Notes: generated by a model from the letters alone, not told the origin. Numbered from the stretch's first letter, positions 35,491 through 45,740 are shown. The stretch: 64,000 bases of DNA from JANMGV01 sp037440405 (GCA_037440405.1 JBBIUE010000011.1:17876-81875); one strand, 5' to 3'. Numbers and translations: made by a program.

Positions 35491-37449
35491 ATGATCGCCG
35501 AACTTTACTGGCTCATTCCGATCCTGCCATTGCTTGCAGCCGTGATCTGCACCGGAGGCAGCATCATGGGACTTCTGAGGGAAAAAGCCCACGTTCCTTG
35601 TTGGATCGGCTTGGGGGGGGCGGCTGTCTTGTCCGTGGTCGCTCTCATCTCGCGGTCCGGGTATGAATTCGGCTTGGTTGAGGGATATCATTGGCTTTCC
35701 ATTGGCCGCGTTCAGATTCGCACCGCGATGCAACTGGATGTGTTGAGCCTCTTTCAGCTCTGCGTGGTGACCGTCATTTCCTTTGTGGTCTCCGTCTATT
35801 CTGCCCCGTACATGAAGGGGGACGGTGGCTACGCGAGGTATTTTGCGATCTTCTCCGGCTTTGTTTTTGCGATGATTATGTTGGTCATGGCGAGCAATTT
35901 GCTGGTCTTGTACATCTTCTGGGAAGGTGTTGGGCTTTGCAGCTACCTGTTGGTCGGATACTGGTATCAGCGCACCTCTGCAGCGAAAGCTGCGACCAAG
36001 GCGTTCATGGTGAATCGCGTGGCGGACTGCGCGTTCCTTGCGGGCATTCTGGCATTGAGTTACGGTATTGGCCAGGTCATTAACGAAATATCGTTTACGG
36101 AGCGATTGAGCTTCGCGGTTATTTTTGATCCGGACGTGTTATCGAGATTCGCGGAGGATTGGCCCAATTTGTTTGGCTTCACCGCCTACTGCTTGCTCAT
36201 CGGAGCGCTTGGCAAATCGGCACAGTTGCCATTTCACGTTTGGTTGCCGGATGCGATGGAAGGTCCAACACCGGCCAGCGCCTTGATCCACGCGGCAACC
36301 ATGGTTACCGCCGGAGTTTACCTTCTGGCGCGGATGAGTCCGTTCCTGGAGTACGCTCCGCAAGTGCTTGTTACAGCTGCCTGGATCGGAGGGATTACAG
36401 CACTCTTGGCCGCTATCATCGCTCTGTTTCAGGATGACTTGAAGCGAGTTCTCGCCTACTCGACGGTTAGCCAACTTGGTTTCATGTTCATGGCGATAGG
36501 TTCAGGCGCAGGCCGAGAGCTCATGTCCGTAGCCGTCTTGGCAGCGATGTTTCACTTGGCCACACACGCCTTTTTCAAGGCACTTTTGTTTCTCGGCGCA
36601 GGAAACGTCATGCATGCCATGGGCGATGTCATTTCCATGAAATCGTTCAGCGGCCTGCGACGCGTGCTGCCTCAAACCTATGTTCTGTTTGGAATTGGAG
36701 CATTGGCGCTCGCGGGTATTCCGCCTCTCTCCGGATTCTGGAGCAAAGATGGTATTCTCGCAGCGTTGTTGGACTCCTCCCACGATCGAGACTACGGTCA
36801 TCATTTTCAAATGCTTTTCGTCCTTGGTCTTGTGACTGCTTTCCTAACGGCCGTTTATACGTTCCGTGCCTTCTTCAATACGTTTCATGGGCCGCTTCAG
36901 TTCCCCCGCGAGGCTGGTGAACACCCGCATGAAGCAGACAAATTGCAGCTTGGTCCGATGGTCTTCCTGGCTGTTGGAAGCGTCTTTGTAGGCTTAGCAC
37001 TCGGGCCCACACACTTGATGCGAGGCTATTTCGAGAAGTTGCCCATGCTCGTTAAGTTATCCCAGCTGCCCGAACACAGTGGTTGGTTGGTCCCGATTTT
37101 GTCCACGCTTGCAGGAGGGCTGGGAATCGCTGTGGCTTGGTTCACGACCCAGGGCGTCGCAGGCAAGAACTTGGATATCTCCAAATCGACCTTTGCGGTC
37201 GCGGGTCAGAATCGGTTCTATATCGATGAAGCTTACGACTTACTGATCGTTCGCCCAATGCAATCGATAGCGGACTGGCTCGGAGCCTTTGATGCGGCAT
37301 TCTTGGGGATGACCTGGGGCCGACTCGTGCGCGCTCTCGGATCGGTTGCCGGGTTCCTTGCCAAGACGCAACAAGGTTTGCTGCCTCGATATGCTTCCGC
37401 CATCATTTTTGGACTCTTGGTACTCTTAGCCATCATGGCGTTAAGTTAG
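35491..37449 (+). CDS. nuoL: NADH-quinone oxidoreductase subunit L
   Basis: A 652-residue antiporter-like subunit with about 15 membrane helices and the long lateral helix near the C-terminus. Conserved blocks are present: FWEGVGLCSYLLVGYW with the key Glu, then LPFHVWLPDAMEGPTPASAL and HAATMVTAGVYLLAR with the channel Lys/His residues nearby. It is one of three Mrp-type proton pump units with NuoM and NuoN. It starts 50 bases after nuoK. Confidence 0.97.
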   Translation: MIAELYWLIPILPLLAAVICTGGSIMGLLREKAHVPCWIGLGGAAVLSVVALISRSGYEFGLVEGYHWLSIGRVQIRTAMQLDVLSLFQLCVVTVISFVVSVYSAPYMKGDGGYARYFAIFSGFVFAMIMLVMASNLLVLYIFWEGVGLCSYLLVGYWYQRTSAAKAATKAFMVNRVADCAFLAGILALSYGIGQVINEISFTERLSFAVIFDPDVLSRFAEDWPNLFGFTAYCLLIGALGKSAQLPFHVWLPDAMEGPTPASALIHAATMVTAGVYLLARMSPFLEYAPQVLVTAAWIGGITALLAAIIALFQDDLKRVLAYSTVSQLGFMFMAIGSGAGRELMSVAVLAAMFHLATHAFFKALLFLGAGNVMHAMGDVISMKSFSGLRRVLPQTYVLFGIGALALAGIPPLSGFWSKDGILAALLDSSHDRDYGHHFQMLFVLGLVTAFLTAVYTFRAFFNTFHGPLQFPREAGEHPHEADKLQLGPMVFLAVGSVFVGLALGPTHLMRGYFEKLPMLVKLSQLPEHSGWLVPILSTLAGGLGIAVAWFTTQGVAGKNLDISKSTFAVAGQNRFYIDEAYDLLIVRPMQSIADWLGAFDAAFLGMTWGRLVRALGSVAGFLAKTQQGLLPRYASAIIFGLLVLLAIMALS

Positions 37450-37457
37450 GTCAGATT

Positions 37458-39128
37458 ATGTCGTTTCTACTGATCATTTTGATCGCCATTCCGTTGCTCA
37501 GCGGGTTGATCTTGCTCGCTTTCGGGCGGATGTTCGCCGAACGAACCTCTCTTGTCGGCGCGTGGGCAGCAAGCGTAACTCTGGTGTTAAGCTGCCTCTT
37601 AGCTGCGAAAATTTTCAGCAATCAACCGGTCGATACCAGCGCTGGTGGAATCATTCCTTCCATCCTCATGGAGGTGAACTGGATCGCCGGGATGCCCAAC
37701 TCGAGTTCGATGGATTCGGAAGCGGCATGGAAATTCGCATTGGGTCTCGACGGCATTGGCAATTTGATGGTGTTGCTGACAACTTTAGTGACGGCCGCCA
37801 TCTTAATCTTGGCGACGAAAGTGGCCCCGTCAGCGGATGCCTCCGCGCGTACGGATCGAGGTTCCTATGCTGGATGGATTCTCCTCGCGGAAGCAGGTTT
37901 GCTGACGGTCTTCATGGCAATGGATATCGTTACTTTCTATGTCGGCTTCGAACTGACTCTGATCCCATTGTTTGTTCTGATCGTAGGTTGGGGAGATTCG
38001 GACGCCCTTCTCGCGGCGAAGCGATTTGTGATCTTCACCTTGGTTGGCAGCTTGCCGATGATCGTCGCCTTGATCGGGATCGTTTCTCTCTACACTACCG
38101 CTTCTGGCTCGACCATTTCTCTGACCGAATTGTCTTTGCGTGCGGCGGATCCCGGGATCGTTTCAAACCTGCCGCAACAGACTTGGATTTTTTGGCTGCT
38201 GGTGTTGGGATTGGGAATTAAGACAGCCGTTTTGCCTCTCCACTCGTGGCTTCCGACTTTGTATCGATCAAGCGATCCGATGACGACGGCGCTCATGGCG
38301 GCGGTGGTCTTGAAGTTGGGATTGTTTGGGTTTCTGCGCTTGATGATTCCTATGTTGCCGGGGGCGACCAGTTTCTTCGGACCTTGGGTATTGGGCACGT
38401 TAGGAGTTCTTGCAATTGTCTACGGTGCGATGAATGCGCTCGCTCAAAAGGATCTTCGTCTACTACTTGCATACAGCAGTCTCAGCCATGTTGGCTTCAT
38501 CACGCTAGGTATGTTCGCGCTGAACCGAGAGGGACTCGTCGGAGCAGCTCTGCAAATGTTCAACCATGGCATCACCACGGCAGCGATGTTCTTGTTGCTG
38601 GGGATGCTTGTTGAGAGGCGAGGCGACTACGACATGACGGCCGGAACGAACGGAATCGCATCGGATTACCCACGGCTGGCCCTGTTCTTCTTCGTGTTCG
38701 TCCTGGCTGGTGCTGGAGTTCCAGGCCTCAACAACTTCGTCGGTGAATTCCTCACCCTTTCTGGAATGGTGCTACGTCATCCCCTTCTCGCGATTGTTGG
38801 AACGATTGGTATTGTGCTGGGTGCTTGGTACGCCATTCGAATGTTACAACGATTGTTTATGGGGCCAGTTCAGAAATCCAAGGGAAGCCGACCAACGGTT
38901 TCGTATGATTTGGGTATTCGAGAACACATCGTCTTTGGAACCCTAGCCTTATTGAGCATCTGGTTGGGCGTCTACCCGCAATGGATGGTGGCAACAGTGC
39001 AGCCCGATGCGACTCGACTTGCCTCAACGTGTGAGATTGCGATCGCCCATACTGTGGCAAAATCGGAATCGTTGACCTCCGTTCCTTTGTCTTCCTCATT
39101 TGAGCAGCGTCCATGGAACTTGGATTGA
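37458..39128 (+). CDS. nuoM: NADH-quinone oxidoreductase subunit M
   Basis: A 556-residue antiporter-like proton-pumping subunit with about 14 membrane helices. FYVGFELTLIPLFVLIVGWG carries the essential Glu, and AVLPLHSWLPTLYRSSDPMT replaces the usual LPDAH-type loop. Further blocks include KDLRLLLAYSSLSHVGFITLG and PGLNNFVGEFLTLSG. The last 16 bases overlap the start of nuoN. Confidence 0.95.
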   Translation: MSFLLIILIAIPLLSGLILLAFGRMFAERTSLVGAWAASVTLVLSCLLAAKIFSNQPVDTSAGGIIPSILMEVNWIAGMPNSSSMDSEAAWKFALGLDGIGNLMVLLTTLVTAAILILATKVAPSADASARTDRGSYAGWILLAEAGLLTVFMAMDIVTFYVGFELTLIPLFVLIVGWGDSDALLAAKRFVIFTLVGSLPMIVALIGIVSLYTTASGSTISLTELSLRAADPGIVSNLPQQTWIFWLLVLGLGIKTAVLPLHSWLPTLYRSSDPMTTALMAAVVLKLGLFGFLRLMIPMLPGATSFFGPWVLGTLGVLAIVYGAMNALAQKDLRLLLAYSSLSHVGFITLGMFALNREGLVGAALQMFNHGITTAAMFLLLGMLVERRGDYDMTAGTNGIASDYPRLALFFFVFVLAGAGVPGLNNFVGEFLTLSGMVLRHPLLAIVGTIGIVLGAWYAIRMLQRLFMGPVQKSKGSRPTVSYDLGIREHIVFGTLALLSIWLGVYPQWMVATVQPDATRLASTCEIAIAHTVAKSESLTSVPLSSSFEQRPWNLD

Positions 39129-40564
39129 ATTCGATACTAGCCGATTTAGGTTCGGTTGGAGCCGGAACGACACTTGTCATTGCCGGTTGTCTCATTTTTT
39201 TTGCTGGCATCTTTTTTCCGGTGGATAGATCGGCAACGGAGGAGAACCGAACTTGGTGGTGGGCGGTATTATCGCTGGTCGCTCTAGCGATTGCTGCCAT
39301 TTACGGATTGTTGGGACCGCCCCCCCAGGGCGCCGAAGCTTATGGTTTATTCCGCGTTGATGGCATCGCGCGGGCCGCTTTGTACTTGGCCATTCTCGGA
39401 GGGATCGTCACGATCCTCGCAGGTTTCCGAGGCAGCCCTCTTCGTTGGAACTCCGAATACCACGGCTGCTTACTGTTGATGATGGCTGGCCTAGTTTTTG
39501 TTGGAGCCTCCAACGATTTGATCACGTTGGTGCTCTCGATGGAATTGGTCAGTCTGCCGACCACGGTCATCTTAGCGATGACGAGGAAGGGCAATCTGGG
39601 GAGCGAAGCGACACTGAAATACTTCGCGCTCAGTGCTCTCTCATCTTCGATCTTTATGCTTGGCATTTCCTACTTGTACGGTATCGCCGGCTCCACACAG
39701 ATTCCACAAGTTCTCATGGCTTTTTCTCAGAGTCCATCGATTCTGACGAAGCTGAGTTTCGGACTGATCCTTGGTGGAGTCTGTTTCCGCATTGCCGCCG
39801 TTCCGTTTCATTTTTACGCCTCGGATGTCTTTGCAGGTGCATCCTCGCTTGCGGCATCCCTTCTAGCCGTTGTTCCCAAAGTGGCAGGCTTTCTCGTGTT
39901 AGCGAGATTTCTTTCGGGCGCGACCTTGAATGAACAATGGGGAAATGTGCTCATCCCAATCTTGATGGTCTTGGCGGTGATCACGATGACCATCGGCAAC
40001 CTATTGGCACTTCACCAAAAGAATCTTCGAAGGCTTTTCGCTTACTCCAGCATCGCTCACTCAGGTTACTTGTTGTTGGCGGTGGCGGCCGTCGTCGCAC
40101 ATGCCTCCGAGTCGTCCGTCGTTTTTCGATATTTGACGGCTTACCTAGCGATGACCCTGGGCGCCTTCGCAGTTCTCATCGCTATATTCGAACAAGATCA
40201 AACCATTTCACGCGGAGACTTGAAGGGTTTAGCATTTCGACGTCCGATCCTAACTGGATGCATGGTCGTCTGCCTCCTCAGCTTAACGGGCATACCTCTC
40301 ACAGCTGGTTTCTGGGTCAAATTCCAAGTGATCTTTACTGCCCTGTCGGCGTCCAATTCTGTGTTGCGATGGGGAGCAATCTGGATGGGGTTAAACAGCG
40401 CCATTGCCGCCGTTTACTACTTGGACCTACTGATTCGGATGTTCCAACGCGCGGAGCTCAGCGACAAACACGTTCGACCACTCCTATCGCCGTCGGCAGC
40501 CTTTGCGAGTACGTTGTGCGCGATCGCAACGATTGTGTGGTTTATCGCACCGCGATGGTTGTAA
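39113..40564 (+). CDS. nuoN: NADH-quinone oxidoreductase subunit N
   Basis: A 483-residue antiporter-like subunit with about 14 membrane helices, the last gene of the operon. LVLSMELVSLPTTVILA carries the conserved Glu. The block FRIAAVPFHFYASDVFAGAS has the channel His, and NLRRLFAYSSIAHSGYLLLA the channel Lys region. The 16-base overlap with nuoM supports coupled translation. The 233-bp gap that follows shows no clear terminator. Confidence 0.95.
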   Translation: MELGLNSILADLGSVGAGTTLVIAGCLIFFAGIFFPVDRSATEENRTWWWAVLSLVALAIAAIYGLLGPPPQGAEAYGLFRVDGIARAALYLAILGGIVTILAGFRGSPLRWNSEYHGCLLLMMAGLVFVGASNDLITLVLSMELVSLPTTVILAMTRKGNLGSEATLKYFALSALSSSIFMLGISYLYGIAGSTQIPQVLMAFSQSPSILTKLSFGLILGGVCFRIAAVPFHFYASDVFAGASSLAASLLAVVPKVAGFLVLARFLSGATLNEQWGNVLIPILMVLAVITMTIGNLLALHQKNLRRLFAYSSIAHSGYLLLAVAAVVAHASESSVVFRYLTAYLAMTLGAFAVLIAIFEQDQTISRGDLKGLAFRRPILTGCMVVCLLSLTGIPLTAGFWVKFQVIFTALSASNSVLRWGAIWMGLNSAIAAVYYLDLLIRMFQRAELSDKHVRPLLSPSAAFASTLCAIATIVWFIAPRWL

Positions 40565-40797
40565 CGTCATGGATCCTGACGGTGTTCTGTCCGACGCAAA
40601 TTCTTCCCGCGTCGATGATGGAACGCGAGCTAAATTGCTAGGGGAGTGGAGCTTCAGTACCCGGCTACCTTCGCCGAACCCTTGATTCATTCATTCTCTT
40701 CGGTTCGTCATGGGTCGTGCGGCGCATTTATTGCATCCGTCTGCGGGAGCCAATTGATCGATTGTCAGGTTGTTAGCTCATTCAAAGATCGCAAAGC

Positions 40798-41451
40798 ATG
40801 AACATCATCGATTGGTTTCTACACCTTGATCAGCACTTGGCCGAGTTGTCTCGTAATTTGGGGCCCTGGCTCTACGGTCTGGTGTTTCTGATCATCTGCT
40901 GCGAAACCGGCTTGGTCATCGCACCGTTTCTGCCAGGCGATTCGCTACTGTTCGCAGTTGGAGCGCTGGCCGCGAACGAAGAAAGCCATCTGAATGTCTT
41001 TTTGATGTTCGTCCTGCTCTTATTCGCCGCCGTCATTGGCGATGCGGTCAATTTTTGGATCGGCCGATTCGTTGGTCCCAAAGTTTTTTCGAAAGATAAT
41101 TCCTGGTTGCTCAATAAGAAGCATCTCCTTCGAGCTCAGGCTTTTTATGAGAAGCACGGGGGCAAGGCTATATTCTTAGCGCGGTTTTTGCCGATCCTCA
41201 GAACTTTTGCTCCCTTCGTCGCGGGCATAGGAAGAATGAATTACTCTCGCTTTTGGATGTTCAACGTTAGCGGAGCCATCGCCTGGATTGGTATCTTTCT
41301 ATTCGGCGGTTATCTTTTTGGCACGCGACCGTGGGTCAAGGATAACTTTCATTACGTCATCATTGCCATTATTGTCATCTCATGCGTGCCGGTCGTGTAT
41401 GAGTGGTATCGGGCGACGCAGGAATCGAAGCGCGAGCAGACGTCTCGTTAG
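40798..41451 (+). CDS. DedA family membrane protein
   Basis: A 217-residue DedA/VTT (SNARE-associated) protein with about five membrane helices, probably an undecaprenyl-phosphate or phospholipid flippase like other DedA members. The signatures ETGLVIAPFLPGDSLLFAVG (about 36-55) and FYEKHGGKAIFLARFLPILR ... APFVAGIGRMNYSRF (about 116-150) carry the conserved Glu, Asp and Arg residues. It is not part of the nuo operon by function. It is followed by a permease gene 50 bases later. Confidence 0.92.
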   Translation: MNIIDWFLHLDQHLAELSRNLGPWLYGLVFLIICCETGLVIAPFLPGDSLLFAVGALAANEESHLNVFLMFVLLLFAAVIGDAVNFWIGRFVGPKVFSKDNSWLLNKKHLLRAQAFYEKHGGKAIFLARFLPILRTFAPFVAGIGRMNYSRFWMFNVSGAIAWIGIFLFGGYLFGTRPWVKDNFHYVIIAIIVISCVPVVYEWYRATQESKREQTSR

Positions 41452-41501
41452 TTCAACTTTCGGGTTCGTATTCCTTTCGTCGAAATTGCCAACGTGCCAA
41501 A

Positions 41502-42974
41502 ATGTATTCGGCGATCATCTTGTCGTTGCTGGTCATGGCTGCTGCAAGTGCCATTGCGATCTTGATCGGAGTGGCATTGGCGTTCAGCATTTCCCGCTGT
41601 CAACTCGTTGGTCGTAACGCCATTCGATGGTTGGTCGGAGGATGGCTGTTCGTTCCTCTCTACGTTCAAGCGTGTGCGTGGAGTGCCGGCTTTGGGAACT
41701 TGGGTTGGTGGACGCTATCGCAGGTGCAGGGATCGCAAGAATGGTTGCGTGGCGTTTGGGCGGTTGTCTGGATTCATTCCGCTGGTTGCGTTCCTGCAGT
41801 CACCTTTCTCGTCAGTCTCGGGCTGCGCTCGACGTCGAGGAATCGAGAAGATCTCGCGTACTGCGAAGGTGGACTTCGTAACGTTATCATGCGGGCATGG
41901 TTGCCATCGACGCGAAATTGGATCGTCGCGGCGGGATTATGGTGCCTGGCTAGCATCGGCAACGACATGCTGGTAACCAATTTATTCCAGGTTCGAACCG
42001 CCGTTGAACAGCTTTATTTGGATTTGACCATCGGTGAGTGGGAGGTTTCGAAAGGACTGTTGGGTTGTTTACCAGCCCTTGTGGTTGCGGCATTCGCAGC
42101 GACACTTGCTTGGCCAACGCGCTACGACAAATCGCTGGACCGCTGGTCCGAAAGTTCAACGCTCGCGTTGCCAACGTCGTCGAAATGGATGCTCTCGATG
42201 ATCGCCTGGGCCCTGGTTGCTTCGGTGATTTTGCTCCCATTCTTCAATTTGCTCGTCAAGGCTGGATGGGACGTGCAGCGGATAAACAACCAGACTGTTC
42301 GAACATGGAACCTCAGTCGCTTCGCATTCGCTGTCGCGCAAAGTCCAACACTTTTCACCGAAGAGCTTTGGTGGTCGGTTCAGCTTGCTTTGTACGCCTC
42401 TCTGACAGCAGCGGCGATTGCGATCCTGTCGATTTCTTCAAAAACGGTTCATCGGTGGCCGTGGACCACCACCGTTTTCGCCGCCGTATTTGCACTTGCG
42501 TTGCCAGGCCCGATGGTCAATTATCTCTTAGCTCGACTGTTCATGGACATTCCAATGACGGGCCTGGACTGGATCTACGATCGCACCCTCATCCCCGTCA
42601 TCCTGGCGCTCCAGTTTCGGCTGCTCCCGGTGGGACTGCTGTGGGTGGACGCTTGCTGGCGGAAATGGTATCGAACCCATCGGGATCTGTTGTTCCTCGA
42701 TGGCGAATCGAGCTTCCTCAGACTTCGCCTCCGATTTGTCCTGGCCAATCGCCAAGAGTTGATCCTGGGAACGCTGTTGCTCTTTGCGATGGCATTCGCA
42801 GAGTTCTCCGTCTATTCACAACTCTTGCCTCCCAATGTGACCCCGATCTCGAAACGAATCTTTGAGTTGCTTCATTACGGAGTTCGTTATCAAGAGGCCG
42901 GAATATCGTTATTCCTGGCTGTCGTTGGCATGGTGGTCGGAGCGTTAGCCAGCAGTCGCGTCGGCTCCCGCTAA
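41502..42974 (+). CDS. ABC transporter permease, Fe(III)-type (FbpB-like), orphan
   Basis: A 490-residue membrane protein with about 12 helices in two halves, resembling the fused permease of Fe(III)/thiamine-type ABC importers (for example the SLQLALYASL-like block WWSVQLALYASLTAAAIAIL and the ALPGPMVNYLL segment). No ATPase or binding protein gene is nearby, so its partners must be elsewhere. I chose the ATG at 41502; the frame is open a further 33 codons upstream into dedA. No Shine-Dalgarno sequence is visible. The gene is convergent with clpB, and their 3' ends overlap by 30 bases. Confidence 0.7.
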   Translation: MYSAIILSLLVMAAASAIAILIGVALAFSISRCQLVGRNAIRWLVGGWLFVPLYVQACAWSAGFGNLGWWTLSQVQGSQEWLRGVWAVVWIHSAGCVPAVTFLVSLGLRSTSRNREDLAYCEGGLRNVIMRAWLPSTRNWIVAAGLWCLASIGNDMLVTNLFQVRTAVEQLYLDLTIGEWEVSKGLLGCLPALVVAAFAATLAWPTRYDKSLDRWSESSTLALPTSSKWMLSMIAWALVASVILLPFFNLLVKAGWDVQRINNQTVRTWNLSRFAFAVAQSPTLFTEELWWSVQLALYASLTAAAIAILSISSKTVHRWPWTTTVFAAVFALALPGPMVNYLLARLFMDIPMTGLDWIYDRTLIPVILALQFRLLPVGLLWVDACWRKWYRTHRDLLFLDGESSFLRLRLRFVLANRQELILGTLLLFAMAFAEFSVYSQLLPPNVTPISKRIFELLHYGVRYQEAGISLFLAVVGMVVGALASSRVGSR

Positions 42975-45614
42975 ATTCTCGGCGCGGTTCGGCAGTGGCT
43001 CGAAGACGAATTCCTCATCGCGATAATCGACGTGAACACCAGTCTTCTCGCTGATATGGCCTTTCAGCAACATGGTCGCAAGCGGGTTCTGAATTCGCCG
43101 TTGAATGACTCGCTTCAGAGGTCGAGCACCATAAGCCGGATCATAGCCTTCCGCCGAGAGAGCATTGATGGCCACCGCCGAGAAGTCGATTTCGATTTGG
43201 TTCTGCTCCAACTGTCGCTTCAACAGCTTCAGCTGCAATTCGACAATCTTCCGAATTTGGTCGCGACGCAGCGGTTCGAAAACGATGACTTCGTCGATGC
43301 GGTTCAAGAACTCAGGGAGGAACTTGGCTTTTAGCGCATCTTGCACTGCTTCAAACATTTCTTCAGCATCCCCGCCTTCCTCTGCGACTTGCTGAATGCG
43401 TTGACTTCCGATGTTGCTGGTCATGACAACGACAGCGTTCGTGAAATCGACGGTGTTGCCGTGAGAATCCGTCAAACGTCCGTCGTCCAAGACTTGCAGC
43501 AGTATGTTAAAGACATCGTGGTGAGCCTTCTCGATTTCATCGAGCAGGATGACGCTGTAAGGCCGTCGGCGAACCGCTTCGGTAAGCTTTCCTCCCTCTT
43601 CGTAGCCGACATAACCTGGAGGAGCTCCGATGAGACGGCTCACGGTATGCCGTTCCATAAACTCGCTCATATCGATGCGCACCATGGCATGTTCGTCATC
43701 GAACATGACTTCCGCAAGTGCCTTGCACAGTTCCGTCTTTCCCACGCCCGTCGGACCAAGGAACAAGAACGAGCCAATCGGTCGATTGGGGTCCTGCAAG
43801 CCACTGCGGCTGCGACGGACGGCGTTGGAGATAGCCTCGACGGCACGGTCTTGACCGACGACTCGTTGATGGAGTCGTTCTTCGAGCACCAACAATTTGG
43901 CCTTCTCCGTCTCCATCATGCGAGTTACCGGCACACCGGTCCATTGGCTGACGACGCTGGCAATTTCATCCGCCGTGACCTCCGTTCGAAGCAGGCGGGT
44001 TTCGTGCTGCGGAGCTTCCGTCGACTCCTCCTGTTCAATTTGTGTTCGCAGTTTGCGCCGTTGTTGATCCAGCTCAAAGAGTCTTTGATAATCCGTTTCC
44101 ATGACCGGCAAGCCGACCGATTGTTTTTCCTTGATGGCGGCGTCCAGCCGACGGAACTCGGTTTCTGCGTTGTCAAGTGCCTTGCGAACCGACTGCACGT
44201 CGGAAACACCGGCTTTTTCAGCTTCCCACTGCTCGCGAAGACTGGCTAACTCGCGCTGCAATGACTTCATCTCTTGCTCGATTTCAGCAAGCTGTTCTTG
44301 GGCCGATTCGTCCCCTTCGTCGACCAACTGGCGCTGGGCCAATTCGAGTTGACGCAATCGTCGTTGCACTTGGTCGATTTCCGTCGGAACACTCTCTCGT
44401 TCCATGGCCAACCGTGACGCCGCTTCATCCACCAAGTCGATGGCTTTATCTGGGAGGAAGCGATCGGTGATGTAGCGGTTGGAGAGCTGAGCAGCCGCGA
44501 CGAGAGCTGAATCGCGAATCTTGACTCCATGATGGGATTCGTAACGCGGCTTCAAGCCACGGAGGATCGTTAAGGTATCTTCGACAGAAGGTTCGCCAAC
44601 GTAGACTGGTTGGAAACGCCGCTCGAGTGCTGCGTCCTTCTCGATATGTTTGCGAAACTCATCCAGTGTCGTCGCGCCGATGCAGCGCAGCTGTCCGCGA
44701 GCCAGCTCAGGCTTCAAAAGATTGGCAGCATCGCTGCTCCCTTCTGCCGAGCCCGCCCCTACGACGTTGTGAAGTTCGTCGATAAAAAGGATGACCTCGC
44801 CATCGGATTCCTTGACTTCACGAACAACGGCTTTTAGACGCTCCTCGAATTCGCCGCGGAATTTTGTGCCTGCAACCAAAGCTCCGAGATCCAAGGCAAT
44901 CACTCGCTTATTCTTCAAGCTCTGTGGAACGTCCCCTTCGACAATGCGAAGGGCAAGGCCCTCGACAATGGCGGTCTTGCCGACGCCAGGCTCTCCGATC
45001 AGCACGGGGTTATTCTTTGTTCGCCGCGAGAGAACTTGAATCACTCGGCGGATTTCTTGGTCGCGCCCGATGACTGGATCGATCTTGTTTCGAGATGCCT
45101 GAGCGACCAAATCGATGCCATATTTTTCGAGGGCTTTAAATTTGCCCTCAGGCGATTGGTCCGTCACGCGCGCGCTGCCTCGAATCGTTTGGAGCCCTTG
45201 AAGCAAGTCGGACTCCCCGATGCCGTTGAGCTGCAGCAGCTTCCCGGCCTTGGAGTCAACCGCTCTTATACCCAGGAGCAAGTGTTCAGTGCTGATGTAT
45301 TCATCCTTCATTCCCGCAGCGATGGCCGCCGATTTCTCCAAGCACTTCTGCAATTCTGGCGAAACCGAGGGAGCTCTCCCCCCGGAGGTTTTCGGCAAAC
45401 GTCCAAGCTCGCTGCGGCACGCCGAGGCAATCTGTGGCAAGTTGGCTCCGATCTTTTTGAGAAGGGGAACAACAATCCCTTCGTTATCAGAAATCAAAGC
45501 ATCGAGCAAATGCATACTCTCCAGCTCAGGATTTCCAAGCTCCGACGCTTTCGCTTGCGCCGCAGCAACTGCTTCCTGTGCTTTAATTGTTAACTTGTCA
45601 AATCGAAAACTCAC
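42945..45614 (-). CDS. clpB: ATP-dependent disaggregase ClpB
   Basis: An 889-residue Hsp100 chaperone that solubilises aggregated proteins with DnaK. In order: Clp N-domain (about 1-145), AAA1 with Walker A GEPGVGKT at 207-214 and Walker B LFIDELHNVVGAG, the coiled-coil middle domain (about 410-520, DQVQRRLRQLELAQRQL onward) that distinguishes ClpB from ClpC/ClpA, AAA2 with Walker A GPTGVGKT, and a C-terminal small domain. I chose the GTG at 45614 (MSFRFDKLTIKAQ) because AAGGGG lies upstream; the frame is open 42 codons further without similarity. An 8-bp inverted repeat lies about 100 bases upstream. Confidence 0.96.
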   Translation of the reverse strand: MSFRFDKLTIKAQEAVAAAQAKASELGNPELESMHLLDALISDNEGIVVPLLKKIGANLPQIASACRSELGRLPKTSGGRAPSVSPELQKCLEKSAAIAAGMKDEYISTEHLLLGIRAVDSKAGKLLQLNGIGESDLLQGLQTIRGSARVTDQSPEGKFKALEKYGIDLVAQASRNKIDPVIGRDQEIRRVIQVLSRRTKNNPVLIGEPGVGKTAIVEGLALRIVEGDVPQSLKNKRVIALDLGALVAGTKFRGEFEERLKAVVREVKESDGEVILFIDELHNVVGAGSAEGSSDAANLLKPELARGQLRCIGATTLDEFRKHIEKDAALERRFQPVYVGEPSVEDTLTILRGLKPRYESHHGVKIRDSALVAAAQLSNRYITDRFLPDKAIDLVDEAASRLAMERESVPTEIDQVQRRLRQLELAQRQLVDEGDESAQEQLAEIEQEMKSLQRELASLREQWEAEKAGVSDVQSVRKALDNAETEFRRLDAAIKEKQSVGLPVMETDYQRLFELDQQRRKLRTQIEQEESTEAPQHETRLLRTEVTADEIASVVSQWTGVPVTRMMETEKAKLLVLEERLHQRVVGQDRAVEAISNAVRRSRSGLQDPNRPIGSFLFLGPTGVGKTELCKALAEVMFDDEHAMVRIDMSEFMERHTVSRLIGAPPGYVGYEEGGKLTEAVRRRPYSVILLDEIEKAHHDVFNILLQVLDDGRLTDSHGNTVDFTNAVVVMTSNIGSQRIQQVAEEGGDAEEMFEAVQDALKAKFLPEFLNRIDEVIVFEPLRRDQIRKIVELQLKLLKRQLEQNQIEIDFSAVAINALSAEGYDPAYGARPLKRVIQRRIQNPLATMLLKGHISEKTGVHVDYRDEEFVFEPLPNRAENLAGADATAG

Positions 45615-45714
45615 CGTGATCCCCTTTCTCCAAGCTCTCCATTTCGGCAGACGCACACTTGCCATCCCGATGACAGCAAACGGCGCGCCAAAGCGAGGCA
45701 GTTTTGGGTCAACT

Positions 45715-45740
45715 TTGGGGCGTGGGGACTTTCGCCCCAA
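45715..45740. promoter_or_regulatory. 8-bp inverted repeat upstream of clpB
   Basis: TTGGGGCG (45715-45722) and CGCCCCAA (45733-45740) are exact reverse complements 10 bases apart, 101-126 bases before the clpB start. It is not the CIRCE sequence (TTAGCACTC-N9-GAGTGCTAA) nor the HspR HAIR element, but the spacing is similar, so it could be a heat-shock operator. It could also be a chance G/C-rich repeat. Confidence 0.3.

Noticed and set aside
43341..44249. Plus-strand open frame of about 300 codons
   Set aside because: It is antisense to clpB, whose motifs are intact; the product shows no domain.
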